Source of the DNA: Streptomyces sp. CNQ-509
GTDB taxonomy: Bacteria > Actinomycetota > Actinomycetes > Streptomycetales > Streptomycetaceae
Direction of reading: 5' to 3'
DNA: 64,000 nt
Assembly (NCBI RefSeq): GCF_001011035.1
Contig: NZ_CP011492.1
Coordinates: 3,481,501-3,545,500 of the forward strand
Part shown: positions 35,984-43,460 of the stretch, piece by piece
Numbering within the stretch: the first letter of the stretch is position 1
Layout: each line of letters opens with the position of its first letter
Translations under genes and position numbers: made by a program
The notes under the pieces: generated by a model
Told to the model about the DNA's origin: nothing
Database searches by the model: none
What the model saw: the letters and a program-made list of their open reading frames with translations, nothing else

Positions 35984-38428
35984 GTGAGGTGTTCCATCAG
36001 CAAGCACAGCGGATCATCTCTGGCCACGTGGCTGAGTGGCCTGGAAGTCGACCGGCTCGAGCGGATCCTGGCGGTTCGTCCGGATACCGTCTCCCCGCCG
36101 GAACCACGGTCATTCGGGGAACTCGCGGACCGTCTTCAGCGCCCGGCGTCGGTGGCTCCGGTTCTGGCGGAGCTCGCGCTGCCGCACCTGCAGGTGGCCG
36201 AGGCGCTGGCGGCAATGGGCCCCGTTCCACGTGCCGCTCTGGCCGATCTGCTGGACGTGACCGGAACGGAGGGCGATCGCGAGCTGGACACGGCCCTGGA
36301 GACACTGGCTGATCGTGCACTCGTCTGGCCGGACGGAGAAGGGCTGCTGCACATGGCGGCGCCGTTACGGCAGGCGTGGGACTCGCCCCTGGGGCTGGAC
36401 GCACCGCTTGCCCGGCTCCTTGCGGACACGACCTCCGAGGAACTGCGCCGCATACTGGCGGCCCTGGGCGTCCCGTCGCCGGGCACCACCAAGAAGCAGC
36501 GGCTGACCGCCCTGCTGGCACACCACAGTGATCCGGAGCGAGTAGCCGCGGTCGTCGCTTCGGCGCCTGCGGCCACCCGGCAACTGCTTGAGCGGCGAGC
36601 CCGCCACCAGGGCGGACAGCCGCAGCCCCAGGCGGAGTTCATCATGTTCGGGACCCCGCAGGCCGACTCCGAGCCGGGTGTGCGCTGGGCGCTGGAGCGG
36701 GGGTTGCTGGTCCAGGGCAGGTACTCCGGGTACGGGCCCGTGCGTATCCCGGCCGAGGTGGCGCTCGCCCTGCGCGGAGCCGACTGGCACGCGCCGTTCG
36801 AACCCGTCCCGCCCGTGGTGCGTACGGCGTCCGTCGCCCCGGCGGAGGTGGACCGGGAAGCGGCAGCCGCAGCTACGGCGTTCGCCGGCCATGCCGCCTC
36901 GGTTCTGGGGGCGTGCGCCGCGTCTCCGCCGACCCGGTTGAAGTCCGGTGGGGTCGGAGCACGTGAGCTGTCCCGGATAGGCAAGGCAGCACAGTGCGAC
37001 GACATCGTCGTACGCCTCGTCCTGGAGACCGCGTACACCGCCGGACTGCTGGCCCGGGACGGCGACCGGGTCGCGGCGACGGAAGGCTACGACGCCTGGG
37101 CGGAGCAAGAGCCGGCGGAGCAGGTCACCGTGCTGTTCCAGGCGTGGCGGACGCTGCCGCTCACCCCGACCCAGACCCGGGACACGGACGGCAAGGCACT
37201 GCCCGCACTCGCCGGGGCACCACCCTGCAGCGGCTGTGTGCGAGCCCGGGACGGGCTGCTCACCGCCGCAGCAGGGCTCCCAGCAGACCAGGGAGTGAAG
37301 AGCCCTGAAGACTTGGGCCCCCTCGTTGCCTGGCATCGTCCGCTCGCCGATCAGCTCCCCCACGACGCCACGCCGTTCGCCTCCTTGGTTCGCGAAGCAG
37401 AACTACTCGGCGTCATCGCCCGCGGCACCCTGTCCCGCATCGGTGCCGCCCTGCAGGCCGGTGACGCCGAAGCACTCGCCCTGGCCAGCCGGCGGCTGCT
37501 GCCGACGGCCACCAGCACGGCCCGCTTCGGCGCCGACCTCACCGCCGTAGTCACGGGTACACCGTCGGCCCGCCTGGCTGCCCTGCTGGACACCGTCGCG
37601 GACCGGGAAGCCGTCGGCACGGCATCCGTGTGGCGGTTCAGCCCGGGCACTGTCCGCCGCGCCCTGGACACCGGCCGTACGGCCGACGCCATCGCCGCCG
37701 ACCTGGCCGACGTCGCCGTCGGCGTCCTCCCCCAGCCGCTGTCCTACCTGATCCACGACACCGCGCGCACGCACGGCCGTGCGCGCGTCGCCCCGGCCGC
37801 CTGCGTGATCCACAGCGAAGAACCCACCCTCCTCGCCGAACTCGTCGCCCACAGAAGGCTCGGCGACCTCGGCCTGCGCCTGCTGGCACCGACCGTGCTG
37901 GTCAGCCGGACCCCGCTCGAAAAAACCCTGGCCGCACTGAGGGCCGTGGGCTACGCCCCCGTGGCCGAGAGGGCCGACGGGACCGTACGCCTCGAAAAGT
38001 CCCGGCGTCACCGTGCCACCACCGCGGCCCTGCCACCGCTCCCAGGCCAACGCCGACGGTCCGTGCCGACGGCACCTCGGGCGGCCACCACCGGCCCCAG
38101 CGCCCTGGCCGCCAGGCTACGGTCCGCCTCCCCGACGCCCCCGGCTGCCGACCCGTCCGGCACCGAGGCCCCCTACGGCACGGACACCGAGGAGATCGTC
38201 GCCGGGCATGCGAAGAACCTGACGTACAGCGATGTCCGCCAGCTCGCCCACGCCGTCGACACCGGCACGGCCATCACGGTCGAGTACGTCGCCGCCTCGG
38301 GCAACCGGACCATACGTACACTCAGCGAGCTCGATCTCGACCCGCCCCACCTCTATGCCTGGTGCCATCTGCGCGACGACGAACGGGTCTTCACCCTCTC
38401 CCGCATCCACGGCGTCATGCCCGGGTAG
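35984..38428 (+). CDS. Helicase-associated (XPB/Ssl2-like C-terminal type) protein with a terminal WYL-like domain
   Basis: About 814 residues from GTG 35984; there is no RBS, so the start is uncertain. The N-terminal half has winged-helix-like repeats (LATWLSGLEVDRLERILAVRPD, LRRILAALGVPSPGTTKKQRLTALLAHH). The centre resembles the domain annotated as XPB/Ssl2-like helicase C-terminal (VWRFSPGTVRRALDTGRTADAI, PQPLSYLIHDTARTHGRARVAPA), but no DEAD-box Walker motifs are visible. The C-terminus (YSDVRQLAHAVDTGTAITVEYVAASGNRTIRTLSEL) resembles the ligand-sensing part of WYL proteins. A DNA-binding or regulatory role is more likely than unwinding. In many actinobacteria its relatives sit next to a true helicase; none is here. 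Confidence 0.75.
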   Translation: MRCSISKHSGSSLATWLSGLEVDRLERILAVRPDTVSPPEPRSFGELADRLQRPASVAPVLAELALPHLQVAEALAAMGPVPRAALADLLDVTGTEGDRELDTALETLADRALVWPDGEGLLHMAAPLRQAWDSPLGLDAPLARLLADTTSEELRRILAALGVPSPGTTKKQRLTALLAHHSDPERVAAVVASAPAATRQLLERRARHQGGQPQPQAEFIMFGTPQADSEPGVRWALERGLLVQGRYSGYGPVRIPAEVALALRGADWHAPFEPVPPVVRTASVAPAEVDREAAAAATAFAGHAASVLGACAASPPTRLKSGGVGARELSRIGKAAQCDDIVVRLVLETAYTAGLLARDGDRVAATEGYDAWAEQEPAEQVTVLFQAWRTLPLTPTQTRDTDGKALPALAGAPPCSGCVRARDGLLTAAAGLPADQGVKSPEDLGPLVAWHRPLADQLPHDATPFASLVREAELLGVIARGTLSRIGAALQAGDAEALALASRRLLPTATSTARFGADLTAVVTGTPSARLAALLDTVADREAVGTASVWRFSPGTVRRALDTGRTADAIAADLADVAVGVLPQPLSYLIHDTARTHGRARVAPAACVIHSEEPTLLAELVAHRRLGDLGLRLLAPTVLVSRTPLEKTLAALRAVGYAPVAERADGTVRLEKSRRHRATTAALPPLPGQRRRSVPTAPRAATTGPSALAARLRSASPTPPAADPSGTEAPYGTDTEEIVAGHAKNLTYSDVRQLAHAVDTGTAITVEYVAASGNRTIRTLSELDLDPPHLYAWCHLRDDERVFTLSRIHGVMPG

Positions 38429-38449
38429 CCCGCCGCGACGCTGCGAGGC

Positions 38450-38689
38450 CGAAACCGGACGGCTCTCGGCCGCGCGCAGGCAACGGGGCCGGCGGATCCG
38501 GGAGAGGGAGGTGGTCCTGACGGCCTACGGGTACCAGCGCGCTTTCTGCGGTACGGCAGCATCGGCGCGGTGCCGGCGGGACTGGAAGCCGCTCAGGTGC
38601 GCTGGTGGGCGCTCGACGGACCGGGCGATATCGACAACGGCCGTGCCCGCCTGATCGCTCTTCTGCTGGTCACGGGAAGTCACTGGTAA
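38450..38689 (+). pseudogene. HNH endonuclease remnant
   Basis: One frame reads REREVVLTAYGYQRAFCG. After a shift near 38555 the other reads GSIGAVPAGLEAAQVRWWAL then DGPGDIDNGRARLIALLL to TAA at 38687. Together they match the core I remember from Streptomyces HNH nucleases of the McrA kind (AYGYQCAFCG...GLEAAHVRWW). The first catalytic His is Gln here (AAQVRWW), the frame is broken and the rest of the HNH loop is lost. It is dead. Confidence 0.65.
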
Positions 38690-38707
38690 GCAGCGCGACA
38701 CCATGAG

Positions 38708-38713
38708 TATGGT
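38708..38713 (+). promoter_or_regulatory. -10 hexamer TATGGT for a leaderless antitoxin mRNA
   Basis: TATGGT is followed by seven bases and then ATG 38721, the same geometry as at 6426 and upstream of dnaX. No RBS precedes the ATG. Confidence 0.5.
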
Positions 38714-38720
38714 CTCTTGT

Positions 38721-38999
38721 ATGGCAACGAAGAAGGTAACGGTGACGATTCCCGAGGATCTCCTGGAGGAGATCCGCGCGGAGGCGGCGGAGCGGGGCCT
38801 GTCGGCGTACGTCGCCGAGGCACTGCGCTTCCAGCGCGACCGGGACCGGCTGCGGGAGCTGTCCGACTGGCTGCAGGAGGAGCATGGTCCGCTCGCCGAG
38901 GATGAGCGCGCGGCAGCGTTCGCAGAACTGGAGGAGCTCGACGCCGAGCACGAGCGCCGCCGGGCCGTCGGAACGCGCAGCGACGGAGAGGCCGCGTGA
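38721..38999 (+). CDS. VapB-like antitoxin (ribbon-helix-helix)
   Basis: 92 residues. The N-terminal ribbon-helix-helix DNA-binding fold is KKVTVTIPEDLLEEIRAEAAERGLSAYVAEALRF, followed by an acidic helical region that would cover the toxin. ATG 38721 is taken as a leaderless start. It overlaps the PIN-domain gene by 4 bases. Autoregulation of the pair through the upstream promoter is the usual pattern. Confidence 0.85.
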   Translation: MATKKVTVTIPEDLLEEIRAEAAERGLSAYVAEALRFQRDRDRLRELSDWLQEEHGPLAEDERAAAFAELEELDAEHERRRAVGTRSDGEAA

Positions 39000-39421
39000 G
39001 GAAGCAGGCCGGTGAACGAGGGCAACGGCCACTGCGCGTCTTCGTACTCGACTGCGAAGCCCTGTCCCTGGCTGTGCGCGGCGACCGGAAGATGATCGCG
39101 TGGCTCGACCTCGCGGCCGGAGGGGAAGCCGAGGTGGTGACGTCTCCGATGACGCTGGTCGAGGCGTACGACGGTAGAACCACCGAGCAGCGCTGGGACT
39201 GGGTGCTCTCCCGAATCAAGGCCGCGGACATCGGCAAGGACGAGGCACGTCAGGCACGCCGCCTGCTCGCTGACGTCAAGCTGCACGGCCACAAGTACGC
39301 GATTGACGCGGTGCTCGCCGTCATCGCGCGCCAGCAGAAGGGGCAGGTCACCGTCTTCACCTCGGACGTGGACGACCTGGAGAAGCTGGTTCCGGAGCCG
39401 GTCGTCGTCAAGAAGGTATGA
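38996..39421 (+). CDS. VapC-like PIN-domain ribonuclease toxin
   Basis: 141 residues from GTG 38996, which overlaps the antitoxin stop. The PIN acidic residues are seen in order: Asp in VFVLDCEALSLAV, Glu in TLVEAYDG, Asp in YAIDAVLAVIA and Asp in VFTSDVDDL. VapC toxins are Mg2+-dependent RNases acting on tRNA or rRNA. The pair sits between the helicase-associated gene and a broken ABC locus. Confidence 0.85.
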   Translation: MRKQAGERGQRPLRVFVLDCEALSLAVRGDRKMIAWLDLAAGGEAEVVTSPMTLVEAYDGRTTEQRWDWVLSRIKAADIGKDEARQARRLLADVKLHGHKYAIDAVLAVIARQQKGQVTVFTSDVDDLEKLVPEPVVVKKV

Positions 39422-39433
39422 CTCCGGCACTCT

Positions 39434-39454
39434 GGTCTCAGTTTTGGTCTCTTC
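39434..39454. repeat. Two-part direct-repeat motif, copy 4
   Basis: GTCTCA at 39435 and GTCTCT at 39446, 11 bp apart. It begins 12 bp after the VapC-like stop and borders the truncated end of the ABC-ATPase remnant. Confidence 0.55.
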
Positions 39455-39479
39455 ACCGACGTACAGCACCGTTCAGAAT

Positions 39480-40155
39480 CCCCGCCCGAACCGACGCCGG
39501 GGCCGAGGAGCAGCTTCTGCAGCCGGTGGGCCTGTGGGGTGCGTACCGACACCCGGCGTCCGGACAGGGTGCCGGTGAAATCCTCGGTCGGCAGGTCGGC
39601 AGGTCGGCAGGTCGGCAGGTCGGCAGGTCGGCCAGCAGCCGGCCGCGGCCGATGACGATGACGTGCTCGGCGATCTCGGCCATCTTCCGCATCAGATGCG
39701 AGGAGACGAAGACGGTGCGGCCTTCTCCCGCAAGCAGGTTCAGCAGGTCACGGATCCACAGGATGCCCTCCGGGTGCAGTCCGTTGACCGGCTCGTCGAG
39801 CACGACCGTCGCCGGATCGCCGAGCAGCGCCGCGGCGATGCCCAGGCGCTGGGACATGCCGAGGGAGAAGCCGCCTGCCCGGCGACGGGCCACGTCGGTC
39901 AGCCCGGCCAGGTCCAGCACCTGAGAGACACGTCGCCTGCCGATGCCGTTGGTGGCCGCCAGCGCGTGCAGGTGGTCGAACGCCGACCGGCCCGGGTGCC
40001 AGGCCCCGGCTTCCAGCAGCGCCCCGATCTCCCGCAGCGGCGCCGGGTGCTCGCCGGGGGCGCGTCCGCCTACCCGCACGGTGCCGGCGGTCGGGGCCGG
40101 CCAGGCCGAGGATGACGCGCATGGTGGTGGACTTCCCGGAGCCGTTGGGGGCCGA
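39480..40155 (-). pseudogene. ABC transporter ATP-binding protein, broken
   Basis: The minus strand starts inside the Walker A motif (PNGSGKSTTMRVILGLAGP), shifts frame near 40085 into EIGALLEAGAWHPGRSAFDHL, and continues through the ABC signature (FSLGMSQRLGIAAALLGDP) and Walker B (TVVLDEPVNGLHPEG). It ends after VFVSSHLM and VIVIGRGRLLADLP in a run of 8-bp repeats, with a further fragment (VRTPQAHRLQKLL) in another frame. The beginning and the true C-terminus are missing. It resembles bacitracin-type export ATPases. Confidence 0.8.
39586..39633. repeat. Six tandem copies of an 8-bp unit
   Basis: GGTCGGCA is repeated five times, with a sixth copy ending in C. Being 8 bp, it changes frame at each unit and lies inside the decayed ABC gene, so it is probably slippage after loss of selection. 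Confidence 0.9.
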
Positions 40156-40660
40156 CCGCGGACTCGGCCAGGAAGAGCCGCCCGGCGATCTCGTCGTTGC
40201 TCAGCCCCGTGGCCACCAGCGCGACGATCTCCCGCTCCCGCTGGGTCAGCACCTTCAGCAACTCGGGGACCGCACCGTCCGTACGGTCGGGCCGGGCGAG
40301 GAACCGGGTGATCAGGCTGCGGGTCGCCGTGGGCGACAGCAGCGCGTCACCGCGTGCCACCAGCCGGATCGCGTCGGCGAGTTCACGCGGCCCGGCGCCC
40401 TTGCCCAGAAAGCCGCCGGCGCCGGCGCGCAGCGCCCGCAGCACGTACTCGTCCACTTCGAAGGTGGTCAGCACCAGCACCCGGACCCCGGCGAGATCGC
40501 CGTCCGCGACGATCTGCCGGGTGGCCTCAAGACCGTCCAGCTCCGGCATCCGGATGTCCTTCACCACCACGTCGGGGCGGGTGCTGTGGGCCAGTTCCAC
40601 GGCATCGACGCCGTTCGCCGCCTCACCGACCACCTCAAGGTCGTCGGCCGGCCGGCGGCG
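40156..40660 (-). pseudogene. NarL/LuxR-type response regulator, truncated at both ends
   Basis: The minus strand reads DDLEVVGEAANGVDAVELA, then DVVVKDIRMPELDGLEATRQI with the phospho-acceptor Asp, then LTTFEVDEYVLRALRAGAGGFL and the output helix-turn-helix LTQREREIVALVATGLSNDEIAGRLFLAES. The first ~30 residues of the receiver and the end of the HTH are missing; the 3' end runs straight into Walker A of the ABC ATPase. No start codon or RBS remains. Confidence 0.8.
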
Positions 40661-40745
40661 GCTCCCGGGGTTCGCCGGACACGCTCCACTCCACCCGCAG
40701 CCCGGCCGCCCTCTCGTCGGCCACCAGCCGCTCCAGATCCGGCGT
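40655..40745 (-). pseudogene. Sensor histidine kinase scrap
   Basis: The minus strand reads DLERLVADERAAGLRVEWSV then SGEPREPPP, the segment between the phospho-accepting helices and the ATP-binding domain of NarL-partner kinases. It is joined directly to the truncated response regulator. Confidence 0.55.
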
Positions 40746-40787
40746 GCTCACCGCGCACGCGGGGGCTGCCCTCGGGGCACGGGCGGG

Positions 40788-42134
40788 TTACCGGGGGGTG
40801 AGGTTCATGCGGATGTCCTCGGCGGCCCACAGGACGAAGCGTTCGACCGGCGTGACCGTCTGATCTGGCGCCATCTGGAACCGGAACCGCTTCAGCAGCA
40901 TCGCCAGGACGAGTTTGGCCTCGACCATCGCGAGGACGGAGCCTTCACAACTGCGGGGTCCGAGCCCGAACGGGATGTACGCGAACCGGTGCCGCTGGGC
41001 CGACGCCTCCGGTGTGAAGCGGTCCGGGTCGAACACCTCCGGGTCGGGCCAGTGCTCGGGGTTCATGTGCACGGCCCAGAAGGGGTAGAAGATGGTCGTG
41101 CCCGCGGGAACGGTGTACTCGCCGAGCGTGAGGTCCTCGGTGGCCTCCCGGGCGCCGTACGGTCCCGGCGGGTACAGCCGCATGGCCTCCCGGAGCACCG
41201 TGTCCAGGTACGAAAGCGGCCTGAGGTCGCCGTAGTCGGGTGCGGTCCGGTCACCGAGAACCCGGTCGACCTCCTCGGTGGCCCGCCCGGCCACCTCCGG
41301 GTGCCGGGCCAGCAGGTAGAGCGTCCAGGAGATGGCGACCCCGGTGGTGTGGTGGGCGGCCAACATGGTCGTCAGCACCGTGTCGCGTATCCGCGCCGGC
41401 GACTCGCCCGCTCTGACCAGAGCCGCGACCAGGTCGCTCCGGTCGGCGTGCTCGGTGGTGCCGCGTTCGCGGTGCGCGGTGAGCACCTCGTCGACGGTCG
41501 CGCGCAGGTAGGCCAAAGCCTCTTCGGAGCGTACGCGGCGCTCCTCCTCCGTGCCGCCCACCTCCATCTGGTACAGCCGCGCCAGGTAGTCGGTGAGCAC
41601 GTCCTCGAACGCCGACACGACCCGCCCCGCGGCCTCCTCGGACTGCAGGCCGTTGCCCAGCGCGTATTCACAGATCATCCGCAGCGACAGCTCGCTGAGG
41701 TCCTTCTGCAGCTCCACCGGGCCCCGCGCGGCGTTCTCCGCCCACCGGTCTGCCATCGACGTCGTGAGCGCGGCGAACTGCGCGAAGTGCGCTTCGTGCG
41801 AGGGCCGTCCGGCCAGCACGGAGAGCATCACCCGCCGCCACGGCACGTGTTCGTCTGCCGGGAGCGTCTGCACATTGCCCGACTCCTGGAGAGGCTCCAG
41901 GAACTCGAACAGCTTCTCCGGCCGCTTGTTGATCTCCGCGGTGGCCTCCAGCAGCACCGGATCGGCGACCGACACCGCCACGTCCGCCCCCGGTAAGGGG
42001 AAGCGCACCACCGGACCGAACTCCGCGTGCAGCTTGAGCTGATAGTTGTGCAGCCCTCCCGCCGCCACGATCGCCTGGACGCCGTCACCGCCCGCGGGCG
42101 GGCCGGGAATCCTGTCGATGCCGCCGTCCGGCAT
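40788..42134 (-). CDS. Cytochrome P450
   Basis: 448 residues. ExxR is EAMR in DTVLREAMRLYPP, the PERF region is EVFDPDRFTPEA, and the heme loop is YIPFGLGPRSCEGSVLA with the axial Cys near residue 395. The I-helix reads MLAAHHTTGVAISWTLYLLARHP: the usual acidic residue before the Thr is His. It is a class I bacterial enzyme needing a ferredoxin, and none is nearby. ATG 42134 has GAGGAGGGAG upstream. The substrate is unknown. The adjacent DUF574 methyltransferase gene is divergent. Confidence 0.92.
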   Translation of the reverse strand: MPDGGIDRIPGPPAGGDGVQAIVAAGGLHNYQLKLHAEFGPVVRFPLPGADVAVSVADPVLLEATAEINKRPEKLFEFLEPLQESGNVQTLPADEHVPWRRVMLSVLAGRPSHEAHFAQFAALTTSMADRWAENAARGPVELQKDLSELSLRMICEYALGNGLQSEEAAGRVVSAFEDVLTDYLARLYQMEVGGTEEERRVRSEEALAYLRATVDEVLTAHRERGTTEHADRSDLVAALVRAGESPARIRDTVLTTMLAAHHTTGVAISWTLYLLARHPEVAGRATEEVDRVLGDRTAPDYGDLRPLSYLDTVLREAMRLYPPGPYGAREATEDLTLGEYTVPAGTTIFYPFWAVHMNPEHWPDPEVFDPDRFTPEASAQRHRFAYIPFGLGPRSCEGSVLAMVEAKLVLAMLLKRFRFQMAPDQTVTPVERFVLWAAEDIRMNLTPR

Positions 42135-42274
42135 GGCACTCCCTCCTCGGGTCACGTCCCGGCAACGTTGTCGGGCTGATACCGGCTCCGGCCGGGCGAC
42201 TTCGCCGGCCGGTCGCTACGCTCGCATGGTTCCACGGATTCTGCAGCACGGCAGGGGCATGGCGGGAGAGATCG

Positions 42275-43147
42275 ATGCACAAGTCGTCGCCGAACGGGAG
42301 AGGACGCGAGGAGGAGAACCCCCTCCAGCTCCGGACCCCGGCCGTCCCCCGCATCTACGACTACTTCCTCGGCGGCAAGGACAACTTCGCCCACGACCGG
42401 GCGGTCATGGAGGAAGTCCGGCGGCACGTTCCCGACGCACCCCTCATGGCCCGGGAGAACCGCGCGTTCCTGCGGCGCGCGGTACGGTACCTGGCCGGTT
42501 CCGGGATCCGGCAGTTCATCGACATCGGCTCGGGTATGCCGGTCGAGGGCGGCGGGCACCAGAACCTGCACGAGATCGCCCAGGAGGTCGCCCCGGACTC
42601 GCGCGTGGCGTACGTCGACATCGACCCGGTCGTCGTCAGCCACGGACGGGCGTTACTCGGCAGATCGCCCCTGGTGGCCGTCTCCCACGGCGACGCCCGG
42701 CACCCCGAGGACATCCTGGCCGATCCCGATCTGCGTGAGGTCATCGACCTCGACCGGCCGGTAGCCGTGATCATGCTGGCCATGCTGCACTTCATCGACG
42801 ACGAGGCGGACCCACCGGGGATCGTGGCGCGACTGCGCGCGGCGATGGCACCCGGCAGCCATCTGGTCATCTCGCACTCGACCTCCGAGTTCGACACCGA
42901 CGGCCGGGTCCAGAGGGCCGCCGACGTCTACAAGAAGGCCCGGTCTCCGCTCACACTCCGCAGCTACGCGGAGATCAGGCGGCTGTTCGACGGCTTCGAC
43001 CTGCTCGACCCGGGCCTGACCACCGTGTCGCTGTGGCGCCCCGAGCCGGCACCCGTCTCGCCGTGGTCCGCCGCACCGGACACGACCGCACCGTCCGGTG
43101 CCGAACGCCAGTGGGTCTGCGCAGGAGTCGGACGAAAGACCGACTGA
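42275..43147 (+). CDS. DUF574 family SAM-dependent methyltransferase
   Basis: 290 residues. Family marks include TPAVPRIYDYFLGGKDNFAHDRAV near the start, the SAM site QFIDIGSGMPVEGGGHQNLHEIA, YVDIDPVVVSHGRALL, and VIMLAMLHFIDDEADP. This family is greatly expanded in Streptomyces and Frankia; targets are largely unknown. ATG 42275 has GGGAGAGA upstream. It is the last complete gene before the decayed third tRNA-end copy. Confidence 0.9.
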   Translation: MHKSSPNGRGREEENPLQLRTPAVPRIYDYFLGGKDNFAHDRAVMEEVRRHVPDAPLMARENRAFLRRAVRYLAGSGIRQFIDIGSGMPVEGGGHQNLHEIAQEVAPDSRVAYVDIDPVVVSHGRALLGRSPLVAVSHGDARHPEDILADPDLREVIDLDRPVAVIMLAMLHFIDDEADPPGIVARLRAAMAPGSHLVISHSTSEFDTDGRVQRAADVYKKARSPLTLRSYAEIRRLFDGFDLLDPGLTTVSLWRPEPAPVSPWSAAPDTTAPSGAERQWVCAGVGRKTD

Positions 43148-43460
43148 CGGCGGCCGACGCGGCGAGTTCAGGATCGGTGAAGTCCCGGCCGGCCGCTGTA
43201 CAGATCGCCCCGTGAACTGCGCAGATGGAAGGTTCTCGCCCTCACGAGTTCGGATCTCGTAGTGTCCGTGGGGGCGACGGATCCGGCCGCGGGGCCGCCG
43301 GCCCGGGCGCGGGGTGCTCAGCGGCTTGTCGTGGTCTGTGCGGTGCCCGTCCGGTTCCCGTCGTCGCGCGCCGGAGCGTCGTCAGCCGGCGCAGCAGCTC
43401 GTCCACCGTCATGGCCGCCACTGTGCCACGGGCCGCCGGCAGCGGTTCCCGTGTACGCCG
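43148..43460. other. Intergenic region with a degenerate tRNA-Ser 3' end
   Basis: About 310 bp without a gene, between convergent DUF574 and kinase genes. It holds the att-like remnant at 43231-43270. Confidence 0.6.
43231..43270. repeat. Degenerate third copy of the tRNA-Ser 3' end (att remnant)
   Basis: Aligned without gaps to 23977-24016, 32 of 40 bases match. These include an unbroken 14-base block CCCTCACGAGTTCG and ATCTCGTA, which form the T arm. The orientation is the same as in the two perfect copies. Acceptor-stem bases have drifted. It suggests an old right end of a larger insertion. Confidence 0.6.
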
